Source of the DNA: Erythrobacteraceae bacterium
GTDB lineage: Bacteria > Pseudomonadota > Alphaproteobacteria > Sphingomonadales > Sphingomonadaceae
DNA: 64,000 nucleotides
Reading direction: 5' to 3'
NCBI GenBank assembly: GCA_027486035.1
Contig: JAIXPX010000034.1
Coordinates: 1-64,000, forward strand
A model generated the notes under the pieces. It saw only the letters and a program-made list of their open reading frames with translations. It did not search any database and was not told where the DNA came from. Within the stretch, counting starts at the first letter, position 1. Every line of letters starts with the position of its first letter. Of this stretch, positions 44,061 through 51,802 are shown in pieces. Position numbers and translations under genes: made by a program.

Positions 44061-44821
44061 GCGGTTCCTCCCGAGGTGTATGCGAGCGCTTGGGCGAGAA
44101 TCTGGCGCACGTGAGGGTTGGCGTAGGTCGCGGGGCCGTCGCCGAATTGCAGGTAGACGAGCGGCGCGGGGCAGGTGCGGCTCTCCCAGGCGACGCAATC
44201 GCTGCCTCGCGGGTGATCCCACCCTTGGTTGCTGAACATCGCGCCTGCCACCGCTTGCGCGGCGGAGTAGAAATTGGCAGCCGTGAAGGCGAAGCCCTCG
44301 GCGCGCACCAGCGGGGTGAGGGCGCTCTCGTCAATGGGGCAGAGGTAGAGCTCGTCGGTGACGGGAAAGCTGGCAGGCAGGCCGCGCGTCACCGGGTGAT
44401 CGGCAAGGATGTGCGCCTGGTAGGCGACATCGTGGCGGTAGCCCGAGTCCGGACCATGCGCCCCCGGCTGGTAATGGAACTGCCCGCCGAGCCATGCGTG
44501 CCACTCCGGCCATTCCGCCCACCCCGCGAGCGCATGATGCATCGCCGCAGCGCCCCTGCCGCTGGCGAAGCGGGCCGCGATGGACTCGCGCAAAGCGGGC
44601 GAGGGCGGGCGCGTCGTCACCTTCCCGTCGCCGAAGCTGTAGCCCGCCATATCGTAGAACAGCAGCGCATCGGCAGCGCGGATGGCATCCGCCGCGTCCG
44701 CCTCGCCGCCCTCGGGGTGGACGAGGTGCGTGATCGCCCAATCCCCCAGCGCGCCGAGCAGCGCGTCGAACGGCCCGGCCTCGTAGGGGTGCCCTCCCGA
44801 CAGGACCAGCAGGGAGCGCAT
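44057..44821 (-). CDS. ThuA domain protein (second copy)
   Basis: This is a 254-residue ThuA-like protein beginning RSLLVLSGGHPYEAGPFDALLGAL. It has LLFYDMAGYSFGDGK, AAMHHALAGWAEWPEWHAWLGG and AHILADHPVTRGLPASFPVTDELYLCP, with a VAWESRTCPAPLVYLQFGDGP tail. It is clearly related to, but diverged from, the copy at 38122. It shares bases with both neighbours (ATGA with the epoxide-hydrolase-like gene, TGATG with the reductase). The catalytic role is unknown. Confidence 0.84.
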   Translation of the reverse strand: MRSLLVLSGGHPYEAGPFDALLGALGDWAITHLVHPEGGEADAADAIRAADALLFYDMAGYSFGDGKVTTRPPSPALRESIAARFASGRGAAAMHHALAGWAEWPEWHAWLGGQFHYQPGAHGPDSGYRHDVAYQAHILADHPVTRGLPASFPVTDELYLCPIDESALTPLVRAEGFAFTAANFYSAAQAVAGAMFSNQGWDHPRGSDCVAWESRTCPAPLVYLQFGDGPATYANPHVRQILAQALAYTSGGTA

Positions 44822-45831
44822 CAGGCTATCTTGAGGATCATCTTGCCGTCATTCGTCCCCGCGAACAGCCGCATGAAGCTGTCGAAGGCATTCTCCAGCC
44901 CCTCGTCGATATGCTCGTCGATGGTGAGTTTGCCCTGTGCCGCCCAGATGCCCATCTGCGCCGCGCCCTCGGCAAAGCGGGGGACGTAGTCGGCCACCAG
45001 CAGACCCCTGATGTGGGCGCGCTTGACGATCAGCTGCCACAGGTTGCGGATGCCGCGCGGCTCGGTGTTGTACTCGCTGATGAGCCCGCACAACCCGACG
45101 CGCGAGTGCAGGTTCAGGTTCATCAGCCCCGCATCGAGGATAATCCCGCCGACATTCTCGAAGATCACGTCCACCCCCTCGGGGCAGGCTGCGGCGATGG
45201 CGGCGGTGAGCGCGGCTTCATCCTTGCCGCGGTAGTCGATGGCAGCGTCGAAGCCGTATTTCTCCGTGAGCCGCGCGCACTTCGCGGGGCCGCCCGCGAT
45301 GCCGACCGCGCGGCAGCCGTGGATCTTGGCAAGCTGGCCGACAAGGCTTCCGACCGCGCCGGCCGCGCCGGTCACCAGCACGGTCTCGCCTGGCTTGGGC
45401 TCGCACACCTCGAGGAAGCCGAAATAGGCCGTCATCCCCACCGCGCCGAAGATCGAGAGGTAGTTGGTGACGCTCGGCACGAGGCCGGGATCGATCGGCT
45501 GGGTGAAGCCGCCGGCGACGCCGATCGAGTAGTCCTCGAGCGCGTTCAACCCCATCACCCACTGGCCGGGCGCGAACCCCTCGGCGCGGCTTTCCTCGAC
45601 TACGCCGATGGTGCTCGCCCGCACCGGATCGCCGAGCGGGATCGGCGGCATGTAGTTGCCCTCGGCATCCATCCAGCCGCGCATGGCCGGATCGAGCGAG
45701 GCGTAGTGGTTGCGGATCAGGAATTGCCCCTCTTCCAGCGCGGGGGTCGGCTCGGTGACGAGTTCGAAGTCGTCCTGCACTGGGGTGCCGTTCGGGCGGC
45801 GCTGCAGAAGGAAGCGGCGGTTGGTGGGCAT
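44821..45831 (-). CDS. NADP-dependent medium-chain reductase (first copy)
   Basis: This is a 336-residue zinc-free MDR of the prostaglandin-reductase/CurA type: NHYASLDPAMRGWMDAEGNYMPP, MTAYFGFLEVCEPKPGETVLVTGAAGAVGSLVGQLAK, CRAVGIAGGPAKCARL, DVIFENVGGIILDAGL. It would reduce an alpha,beta-unsaturated carbonyl with NADPH. Its paralogue lies at 48238 on the other strand. Confidence 0.93.
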   Translation of the reverse strand: MPTNRRFLLQRRPNGTPVQDDFELVTEPTPALEEGQFLIRNHYASLDPAMRGWMDAEGNYMPPIPLGDPVRASTIGVVEESRAEGFAPGQWVMGLNALEDYSIGVAGGFTQPIDPGLVPSVTNYLSIFGAVGMTAYFGFLEVCEPKPGETVLVTGAAGAVGSLVGQLAKIHGCRAVGIAGGPAKCARLTEKYGFDAAIDYRGKDEAALTAAIAAACPEGVDVIFENVGGIILDAGLMNLNLHSRVGLCGLISEYNTEPRGIRNLWQLIVKRAHIRGLLVADYVPRFAEGAAQMGIWAAQGKLTIDEHIDEGLENAFDSFMRLFAGTNDGKMILKIA

Positions 45832-45856
45832 ATCTGTCTTTCGTTTCGAGAGGGGG

Positions 45857-47998
45857 TCAGGCCGGTTCGAGCTTCACCGGGATGGCGCTCTGGAGCGACT
45901 GGCCGGTGATCGGGTCGTAATCGACCACCTCGCTGACAAGGCGGTTGGTCGAGGAGCCGCGTTCCCGGACGTCGTCCTTCCCCGCATCGGCATCGCCATA
46001 GGCATGCGCCATCGAGACGATCCCGCGCCGCACCTTGTCGCTCGCCTTGACGACCCCGTGGATCGTCGCATGGGGCGAGGTGATCGCGACCAGCCCGCCT
46101 TCCTCCAGCCCCAGCGCCGCGATGTCATCCGGGTGGATATAGGCGGGGTTGGTGGTGGTTTTGGCCTGCAATTTCTTGAGCGGATGGCCGATCGAGTTGA
46201 ACCGCGTCTTCGAGCGCCGCGAGATCAGGCGGAAGTCGAAGCCCGCTCTGTTCGCCGGATTGGCGGCATAGCGCAGGATCTGCGACGGCATCGCGCCCAC
46301 AGCAAGATCGAAGCGGTGGAACGCGCCCTCGTCGACCGGCTCCACCACGGGGTGCTTCTCGGGATAGATCACCGCCGCGCCGCCGTTCGCCTGGCAGTCC
46401 GCGCGCACCTGGCTGGGCGGCACAAGGCAGCCCGTGACCGCCAGATCAAGGAATTCCTGCTTCGTCGGCTTGCGATCCATCGGCAGTGGCCCGCCGGCGA
46501 GGTTCATCTGGATCCCGAGGTGGTGCGCGAGCGTCCAGAACATTTCGTATTCGTCGATGCAGTCTCCCGGCGGTGCGACCACGGCCTCGGTGTAGCGGGC
46601 ATAGGGCTCCTCGTGCCACCATTCGGAGAGGCTGGTGATGTCCTCGCGCTCGAGGCATTGCGAGGGCGCGAGCACCACGTCGGCGCGCTTGGCGCTGGCG
46701 CTCATCCATGGGTCGATCTGCACGAACAGCTCGAGATCATCGAGGGCGCGGACCATCTTGGCTTGATCGGGGAAGCCCACCACCGGGTTCCCGCCGACCG
46801 AGATCAGCGCACGCACCTGCCCGTCGCCGGGGGTGAGGATCTCGTCGGCGAGCACGTTGCAAGGCATCTCCCAGCCGAGATGCCCCAGCCCGCGGAAGCG
46901 CGATTTCGGCATCCCCTCGGCGCCGAACATCGGCACGGGCGGGCCGACCTGGGCGCGGCGCGCGGTCTGGTACGGGCTGAACACCCCGGGGATCGCGGCT
47001 TTCTCGCCCTCTTGCTTGAAGCGGGCGCAGATCGTGTTGAGGCACACGACCAAATATTCAGTAAGCGTCCCGTTGCCCGCCATTTCGGGGCCGGTGCCGG
47101 TCACCGCGCAGCCCTTGGTCCCGCTCGCAAACATCCGTGCGGCGGCGACGAGCTGGTCCTTGTCGAGCCCGGCACGCTCCGCTGCCACCTCGGGCGGGAA
47201 GGCCTTTACCGCCTCGGCGAGTTCATCGAAGCCGTCGACGTGAGCCGCGACGAAATTGCGGTCGTAGAGCCCTTCGGCGATGATGACGTTGAGCATTCCT
47301 GCCAGCATCGCCGGATCCTCGCCGGGCTTCACGGGCAGGTAGATATCGGCGAGCCGCGCCACGTCGCTTTCGCGCGGATCGGCGACGATCAGCTTGAGCC
47401 CCTTGGCCTTCTGGTCGCGGATGCGGCGCGAGGGGCTGAACGGGGGTACCCCGCCGACGGGCGCATAGTGCGAGACAATCGGGTTGTTGCCGATGAAGAA
47501 GGCGACATCGCTTTCCGAGAAGGTGTTCGGCCCCGCCATCCACTTGCCGTAGCGGGCGGTGGTGAAGACCTTGGCGGGCTGGTCGAGCGTCACCGAGGTG
47601 TAGAAGTTGCGGCTCCCCACCGCATTGGCGAAGCTCAGCGAGGCGGCCATCGCGGCCGAATTCTGGAAGCCCCCCGAACCCATGAACACCGCCACCGAAT
47701 GCGGGCCATGGCGGTCGATGATCCGCCGCAGTTCGCTCGCCACGTGAGCGAGCGCCTCGGGCATGGGGGTGGAGACGAAGGCGCCAGCGGCATTGCGCAC
47801 CAGCGAATGGTGCAGGCGGTTTTCGGAATTGTGGCTGTCAGGCAGTTCCCGGCCCTTCATGCAGGTATAGCCACCATAGGCCGGATCCTGCGGATCCCCG
47901 CGCACCTCGGCAACCTTTCCATCCACCACGTCGACTTCCATCGCGCAGTTGGCATGGCAGAAACGGCAGAAGGTCTTGTGAGTCTGAACACCCATCAT
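45857..47998 (-). CDS. Molybdopterin-dependent oxidoreductase
   Basis: This is a 713-residue DMSO-reductase-family catalytic subunit. The N-terminal 4Fe-4S site is CRFCHANC then Cys after 27 residues (CMKG). Mo-bis-PGD binding follows with FIGNNPIVSHYAPVGG, LKLIVADPRESDVARLADIYLPVKPGEDPAML and the C-terminal YIHPDDIAALGLEEGGLVAI. No twin-arginine signal is seen, so it is cytoplasmic. No iron-sulfur or membrane subunit is next to it. Start: ATGATG at 47998, with GGGGAGAG upstream; the extra track residues are leader. The substrate is unknown. Confidence 0.92.
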   Translation of the reverse strand: MMGVQTHKTFCRFCHANCAMEVDVVDGKVAEVRGDPQDPAYGGYTCMKGRELPDSHNSENRLHHSLVRNAAGAFVSTPMPEALAHVASELRRIIDRHGPHSVAVFMGSGGFQNSAAMAASLSFANAVGSRNFYTSVTLDQPAKVFTTARYGKWMAGPNTFSESDVAFFIGNNPIVSHYAPVGGVPPFSPSRRIRDQKAKGLKLIVADPRESDVARLADIYLPVKPGEDPAMLAGMLNVIIAEGLYDRNFVAAHVDGFDELAEAVKAFPPEVAAERAGLDKDQLVAAARMFASGTKGCAVTGTGPEMAGNGTLTEYLVVCLNTICARFKQEGEKAAIPGVFSPYQTARRAQVGPPVPMFGAEGMPKSRFRGLGHLGWEMPCNVLADEILTPGDGQVRALISVGGNPVVGFPDQAKMVRALDDLELFVQIDPWMSASAKRADVVLAPSQCLEREDITSLSEWWHEEPYARYTEAVVAPPGDCIDEYEMFWTLAHHLGIQMNLAGGPLPMDRKPTKQEFLDLAVTGCLVPPSQVRADCQANGGAAVIYPEKHPVVEPVDEGAFHRFDLAVGAMPSQILRYAANPANRAGFDFRLISRRSKTRFNSIGHPLKKLQAKTTTNPAYIHPDDIAALGLEEGGLVAITSPHATIHGVVKASDKVRRGIVSMAHAYGDADAGKDDVRERGSSTNRLVSEVVDYDPITGQSLQSAIPVKLEPA

Positions 47999-48101
47999 GT
48001 CTCTCCCCGACAATATGCGGGAGACTACCACAGGGTGAGGTGCGCTCGACTGACACTTTTGTCCGTGGAGAGGCGGGTTTGGCCCCTCCATTAGCCTTCC
48101 T

Positions 48102-48213
48102 CGTCACCCTGAACCTGTTTCAGGGTCTATCGCTCCCCACGCACCGGCGGAAAGGGCCGCAGGATGGATGCTGGAAGCGAAGCTGTGCTTGCACAAAAAA
48201 GTTCAGCATGACG
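48102..48213. repeat. Dispersed repeat with CGTCACCCTGAAC / TTCAGCATGACG ends
   Basis: The left end CGTCACCCTGAACCTGTTTC, with a GAACCTGTTTCAGGGT hairpin, pairs imperfectly with the right end GTTCAGCATGACG. This family is common in sphingomonad genomes by recall. It lies between the divergent molybdoenzyme and reductase genes. Confidence 0.75.
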
Positions 48214-48237
48214 AGAATTCAGATCGGAGAGCAAGAT

Positions 48238-49242
48238 ATGCCCACCACCACCCGCCAATGGCTTCTCAACGGACACCCGCGCAGCCGCCAGATCGACATC
48301 GAGAATGACTTCAGGCTCGTCACCACCGAGCTCCCCGATCCCGGCCCGGGCGAGATGCTCTTGAAGCTGCATTATCTCGGCTTCGATCCGGCGCAGAAGG
48401 GCTGGATGGAGAACATCGCCGACTACGTTGCCCCCATGAACATCGGCGATGTGATGCGCGGCAGCGGGATCGGCGAGGTCGTGGCGTCGAACGGCGGGCG
48501 CTTCGCCGTGGGCGACCTGCTGTTCGGCACCACCGGCTGGACCGAATACCTCGTCACTGATGGCAAGGAGCTGACCAAGGTCGATACCGAGCTCTCGCCC
48601 ACGGCTGTGCTCTCGGTGCTGGGGACCACCGGCCTCACGGCCTATTGCGGGCTGTTCAAGGTTGGTAAGCCCGTGGCGGGCGATACGGTTCTGGTTTCCG
48701 GCGCGGCCGGCGCGACCGGGAGCATTGTCGGCCAGCTCGCCAAGATCGCCGGGTGCCGCGTGATCGGCATCGCGGGCGGACAGGACAAGTGCGACTGGCT
48801 GGTGCGCGAGGCGGGTTATGACGCCGCGATCGACTACAAGGCGGGCAATGTGAAGCAGCAGATCCGTGAGCTTGCCCCGCGCGGCGTGGACGTGATCTAC
48901 GACAACGTGGGCGGCAAGATCCTCAACGACATGCTCGCCTGCATCGCTACGGGCGCTCGTGTGGTGATCTGCGGCGGGATCAGCCGCTACGAGACCGGCA
49001 CGCTGCCTGCCGGCCCGGAGAACTACTTCAACCTCGTGTTCCGCCGCGGCACTATGGCGGGCTTCATCGTGCTCGACTGGGCAAGCGAATTCCCCGGCAT
49101 CCGCAAGCGGCTCGAGGGTTTCGTCAAGGATGGTAGCCTGAAATATCAGGAAGACATCCAGCACGGCTTCGAGAACGCCCCGCAGACCTTGCAGCGCCTG
49201 TTCGGCGGGCTCAACCGCGGCAAGCAGATGCTGAAGCTTTAG
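48238..49242 (+). CDS. NADP-dependent medium-chain reductase (second copy)
   Basis: The protein has 334 residues from ATG 48238 (MPTTTRQWLLNGHPRSRQID). The longer track ORF reads through the repeat element. LHYLGFDPAQKGWMENIADYV, LTAYCGLFKVGKPVAGDTVLVSGAAGATGSIVGQLAK and IYDNVGGKILNDMLACI show the same CurA/prostaglandin-reductase class as 44821. Its C-terminal tail GLNRGKQMLKL also matches the family. It is flanked by two repeat elements. Confidence 0.93.
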   Translation: MPTTTRQWLLNGHPRSRQIDIENDFRLVTTELPDPGPGEMLLKLHYLGFDPAQKGWMENIADYVAPMNIGDVMRGSGIGEVVASNGGRFAVGDLLFGTTGWTEYLVTDGKELTKVDTELSPTAVLSVLGTTGLTAYCGLFKVGKPVAGDTVLVSGAAGATGSIVGQLAKIAGCRVIGIAGGQDKCDWLVREAGYDAAIDYKAGNVKQQIRELAPRGVDVIYDNVGGKILNDMLACIATGARVVICGGISRYETGTLPAGPENYFNLVFRRGTMAGFIVLDWASEFPGIRKRLEGFVKDGSLKYQEDIQHGFENAPQTLQRLFGGLNRGKQMLKL

Positions 49243-49250
49243 ATTTCCCT

Positions 49251-49335
49251 CGTCATTGCGAGCCGCAGGCGAAGCCATCCATGGACTGACGTGCCGGCCA
49301 TGGATTGCCGCGTCGCTTGGCTCCTCGCAATGACG
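49251..49335. repeat. REP-like palindromic element (copy 2)
   Basis: CGTCATTGCGAG at the left pairs with CTCGCAATGACG at the right (perfect 12 bp). CCATCCATGG and CCATGGATTG form inner pairing. It lies between the convergent reductase and mobA genes. Confidence 0.85.
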
Positions 49336-49338
49336 AAG

Positions 49339-49845
49339 TTACGGTAGATCCTCTGGAAAATTCACGTTCATCAGCGGTGCGGGCAGATCAACCCGCCGCG
49401 CGCCGATATGGTCTGCGAAGCGGTAGAGCGACCGGCCGCCGCCGGCGATGAAGGCCTCAAGCGCGGGGCCTGCCTCGACGGGCCACAGCCCCACCACAGG
49501 CTGGCTTTCGACGATGGCCGCGCCCTCACCGGCCAGCATCCGGACAAGGTCATGCGGCAGGTTGGGCACATCCACTCCGGCGGACAGCACGCCCGCAAAC
49601 CCCCGCTCTCCCGCATGACGCAGTGCCGCCGCCAGCCCGCCGAGCGGGCCAAGCCCCGGCCCGGGCCAATCGGGAAGGCAGGCAAAGCCGGGCTCCTCGC
49701 GCCCGCAGACCACCACAGCCTTGCACTGGGCCGCAAGCGCGGCGGCAACGCGGTCGATCAGCCTTGCGCCATCGTAGAGCGCCTGCGCCTTGTCGCTACC
49801 GAACCGCCGTGCCTGTCCGCCGGCGAGGATCGCGCCCAGAATCAA
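49339..49845 (-). CDS. mobA: molybdenum cofactor guanylyltransferase
   Basis: The protein has about 168 residues in a nucleotidyltransferase fold. It begins ILGAILAGGQARRFGSDKAQAL, the LAGG-x(3)-R-(F/M)G-x-(D)K signature of MobA. GPGLGPLGGLAAALRHA and SAGVDVPNLPHDLVRML follow (Asp for Mg), then PLMNVNFPEDL, the usual NINTPEDL-type end. I choose TTG 49845 as start because upstream residues overlap the ABM gene. MobA adds GMP to Mo-MPT to make bis-MGD, the cofactor that the molybdoenzyme at 45857 needs. Confidence 0.88.
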   Translation of the reverse strand: MILGAILAGGQARRFGSDKAQALYDGARLIDRVAAALAAQCKAVVVCGREEPGFACLPDWPGPGLGPLGGLAAALRHAGERGFAGVLSAGVDVPNLPHDLVRMLAGEGAAIVESQPVVGLWPVEAGPALEAFIAGGGRSLYRFADHIGARRVDLPAPLMNVNFPEDLP

Positions 49846-49853
49846 GGGGCCGC

Positions 49854-50195
49854 TTAGTCGAAGGCTTCGGTGGCGACGCCCTGGTCGTTGTAGACCGGGC
49901 CTTCGGCATCGACCCGGTACTTGCGGCTGACCGCTGCCGTGATCCCGAACTGGCCGATATGGTCGCGCATCCCCGTGTAGGCCGGGTCGCGGAAATGGGC
50001 GGCGAGATCCTCCTCGCTTTCCCACTCCTCGAAGACGTTGACCCGCGCGGGGTTCATCGAGCAGGCGCTCCAGTCGTAGTGGATGCAGCCCTTCTCCGCC
50101 AGCGCCGCCTCGATATGCGGGCGGGCGCGGCGCAGAGCCTCCTCGCGCTGGGCCGGATCGAGGTCGATCTGGGCGGAAATCACGATCTTTGCCAC
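49854..50195 (-). CDS. ABM-fold putative monooxygenase (first copy)
   Basis: This 113-residue protein begins with a GTG that follows AGGAG (MAKIVISAQIDLDPAQREEAL). HIEAALAEKGCIHYDWSACSMNPARVNVFEEWESEEDLAAHF is the antibiotic-biosynthesis-monooxygenase dimeric ferredoxin-like fold with the conserved WES segment. Family members oxidise quinols without cofactor or act as stress proteins. It lies 8 bases upstream of mobA. Confidence 0.88.
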   Translation of the reverse strand: MAKIVISAQIDLDPAQREEALRRARPHIEAALAEKGCIHYDWSACSMNPARVNVFEEWESEEDLAAHFRDPAYTGMRDHIGQFGITAAVSRKYRVDAEGPVYNDQGVATEAFD

Positions 50196-50223
50196 TTTTT
50201 TCTCCTGCGGTTCAGACCGCCCG

Positions 50224-50288
50224 CTCTGCCTCCCCGCCCGGCCACCACAGCATAGTGGTACACGTGGTGGCCGGGTGGGGAGGCAGAG
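50224..50288. repeat. Long inverted repeat: 25-bp arms, 15-base loop
   Basis: CTCTGCCTCCCCGCCCGGCC-ACCAC at 50224-50248 and its complement at 50264-50288 match at 24 of 25 positions (one G-T type difference). The loop is AGCATAGTGGTACAC. It lies between the SnoaL gene and the ABM gene, both minus strand. No T-run follows on that strand. Confidence 0.85.
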
Positions 50289-50324
50289 AGGACGATGTGC
50301 GGTTCGCGTCAGCGAAGCCGAAAG

Positions 50325-50729
50325 CTAAATGCCGAATTCGGCGATGATCCTGAACTTGCGGCTGGTGAACAGCCAGCGGCCATCGATTTTGGCCAGCTCG
50401 TCCTCGTAGAGCCCGCCGACATGGCGCGCCTTGCCCTCCTTGGGCTTGAGGATCTCCTGCGTCTGGACACGGGCCCTGGCGGTGTTTCCGGTGACCTCGA
50501 TCATGCAGGGCACGCAGTGGAAGCTCACCGCCTCGAGGCCGCTCATCGCCCCGTTCCAGAAGGCGACGATCGCCTCCTTGCCCTTGGTCTGGTGACCCAT
50601 CAGGTCCCAGTCCGCATCGTCCGCCCAGACGGTCGCCCAGGTTGCGGCGTCGATCCGCACCACGCCATCGGCATAGGTGCCGTTCAGTTCCTGGATCGCC
50701 ACGCGATCCTCGAGGGGTCCGGTAAACAT
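50325..50729 (-). CDS. SnoaL-like (NTF2-fold) protein
   Basis: This 134-residue protein has the single-domain NTF2 fold: EDRVAIQELNGTYADGVVRIDAATWATVWADDADWDL, then MIEVTGNTARARVQTQEIL and LYEDELAKIDGRWLFTSRKFRII. Proteins of this kind are small isomerases, dehydratases or hydrolases of polyketide, steroid or terpenoid intermediates. The specific reaction is unknown. It is upstream of the long hairpin. Confidence 0.86.
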   Translation of the reverse strand: MFTGPLEDRVAIQELNGTYADGVVRIDAATWATVWADDADWDLMGHQTKGKEAIVAFWNGAMSGLEAVSFHCVPCMIEVTGNTARARVQTQEILKPKEGKARHVGGLYEDELAKIDGRWLFTSRKFRIIAEFGI

Positions 50730-50854
50730 CTCGCTCTCTCCCTTGTCGGGACCAGCTATCGGGCGCGAGGGGGCGCAGCGACAATGCCCACTTTTGGCAA
50801 GGGTCCGAGGATGCCGCGGCGTGTTACTCCGCCGCCCGAGAGAGGAGACTCGTG

Positions 50855-51664
50855 ATGGGACAATTGCAGGGCAAGACCGCGGTCATTCTGGGGGCGGCAT
50901 CGGAAGGCAACATGGGCCAGACCATCGCCCGCCTGTTCGCGCAGGAAGGCGCGAAGGTCATGGTCGCAGGCCGCAAGGAAGCGCCGCTCGCTGCGTTAGC
51001 TGCTGAATTAAAAGGCGAATATGCGCTGTGTGATATCGCCAAGAAGCCCGAGGTCAACGCCATGGCCGACAAGGCGGTGGCCGCTTTCGGGCGGGTCGAT
51101 ATCGCCATCAACACCACCGGCTGGGGCCTGCTCGCCAGCCTCGAGGAGATCACCGACGAACAGCTCGACCAGATCGTCGATCTCCAGTTCAAGGGGGTGC
51201 ACCACTTCCTGCAGGCCTTCGTGCGGGTCATGAGCGCGCAGGCACCCACTGGCGGATCGCTGATCTCGCTGTCCTCGGCGACGACCAAGGCGATCATCAC
51301 CAACCACGCCGCCTATATCGGCACCAAGCGCGGCTCCGAGGCGCTGATCGAGTGTGTTGCCAATGATTACGGGCACTTGGGAATCAAGGCTAACACCGTC
51401 TCGCCCGCTTTTACCGATAGCCCCATGACCCACGAGAGCTTTCAGGTGCCCGGGCTCACCGATGCCTTCCTGCCGCGCTACCCGATGGGCCGGCTCAACA
51501 CGGTCGACGATGTCGCCCATGCCTGCCTCTGGCTCAGCACCGACCAGGCCTATGTGACGGGGGCGAATATCCAGCCCAATGGCGGCCTCATCATGCGCGG
51601 CAATCCGCAGGCCCATGATGTTGCCGCAGCGGTCGGGGCGGCGATGGCGAAGTTACAGCAGTAA
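50855..51664 (+). CDS. SDR family oxidoreductase
   Basis: The protein has 269 residues from ATG 50855 with GAGGAG nine bases upstream (GTG 50852 is the track start). The glycine motif is atypical: LGAASEGNMGQTIARLF. It has NTTGWGLLASLEEIT, a Ser block LISLSSATTKAIITNHAAYIGTKRG with Y-x3-K, and the end YVTGANIQPNGGLIMRG. It is the only plus-strand gene between two minus-strand groups; a parS follows its stop. Confidence 0.88.
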   Translation: MGQLQGKTAVILGAASEGNMGQTIARLFAQEGAKVMVAGRKEAPLAALAAELKGEYALCDIAKKPEVNAMADKAVAAFGRVDIAINTTGWGLLASLEEITDEQLDQIVDLQFKGVHHFLQAFVRVMSAQAPTGGSLISLSSATTKAIITNHAAYIGTKRGSEALIECVANDYGHLGIKANTVSPAFTDSPMTHESFQVPGLTDAFLPRYPMGRLNTVDDVAHACLWLSTDQAYVTGANIQPNGGLIMRGNPQAHDVAAAVGAAMAKLQQ

Positions 51665-51680
51665 AACCGGCGGGCGGCAT

Positions 51681-51696
51681 TGTTTCACGTGAAACA
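51681..51696. other. parS chromosome partition site (perfect)
   Basis: TGTTTCACGTGAAACA is identical to the site at 10598 and to the ParB consensus. It is intergenic between two convergent SDR genes, where readthrough is low. Confidence 0.92.
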
Positions 51697-51713
51697 CTGC
51701 CGCCGATGCCCCG

Positions 51714-51802
51714 CTGGAACCAGCCTGGAGCGCGCCTGAACGCGTCTGGAGGGGGCCTGGAGGGGGTCTGGAACGCGCTGGAGCCGCGCTGCTGCCCGCC
51801 TA
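51714..51802. repeat. Helically phased CTGGA repeat array next to parS
   Basis: CTGG, CTGA or CTAG begins at 51714, 51725, 51736, 51746, 51757, 51768, 51778, 51789 and 51800: intervals of 11, 11, 10, 11, 11, 10, 11 and 11 bases. The common unit is GYCTGGAGGGG. It fills the space between parS and the stop codon of the convergent SDR. Confidence 0.62.

Noticed and set aside
45710-48094. 794-residue plus-strand ORF opposite the molybdoenzyme
   Set aside because: Antisense shadow; His/Arg/Gly-rich composition without motifs, whereas the minus strand carries the Fe-S and Mo-cofactor signatures.
50264-50269. CACGTG-like core near 50262 as another parS
   Set aside because: TACACGTGGTGG lacks the TTTCAC/GTGAAA arms; it belongs to the loop and arm of the long hairpin.
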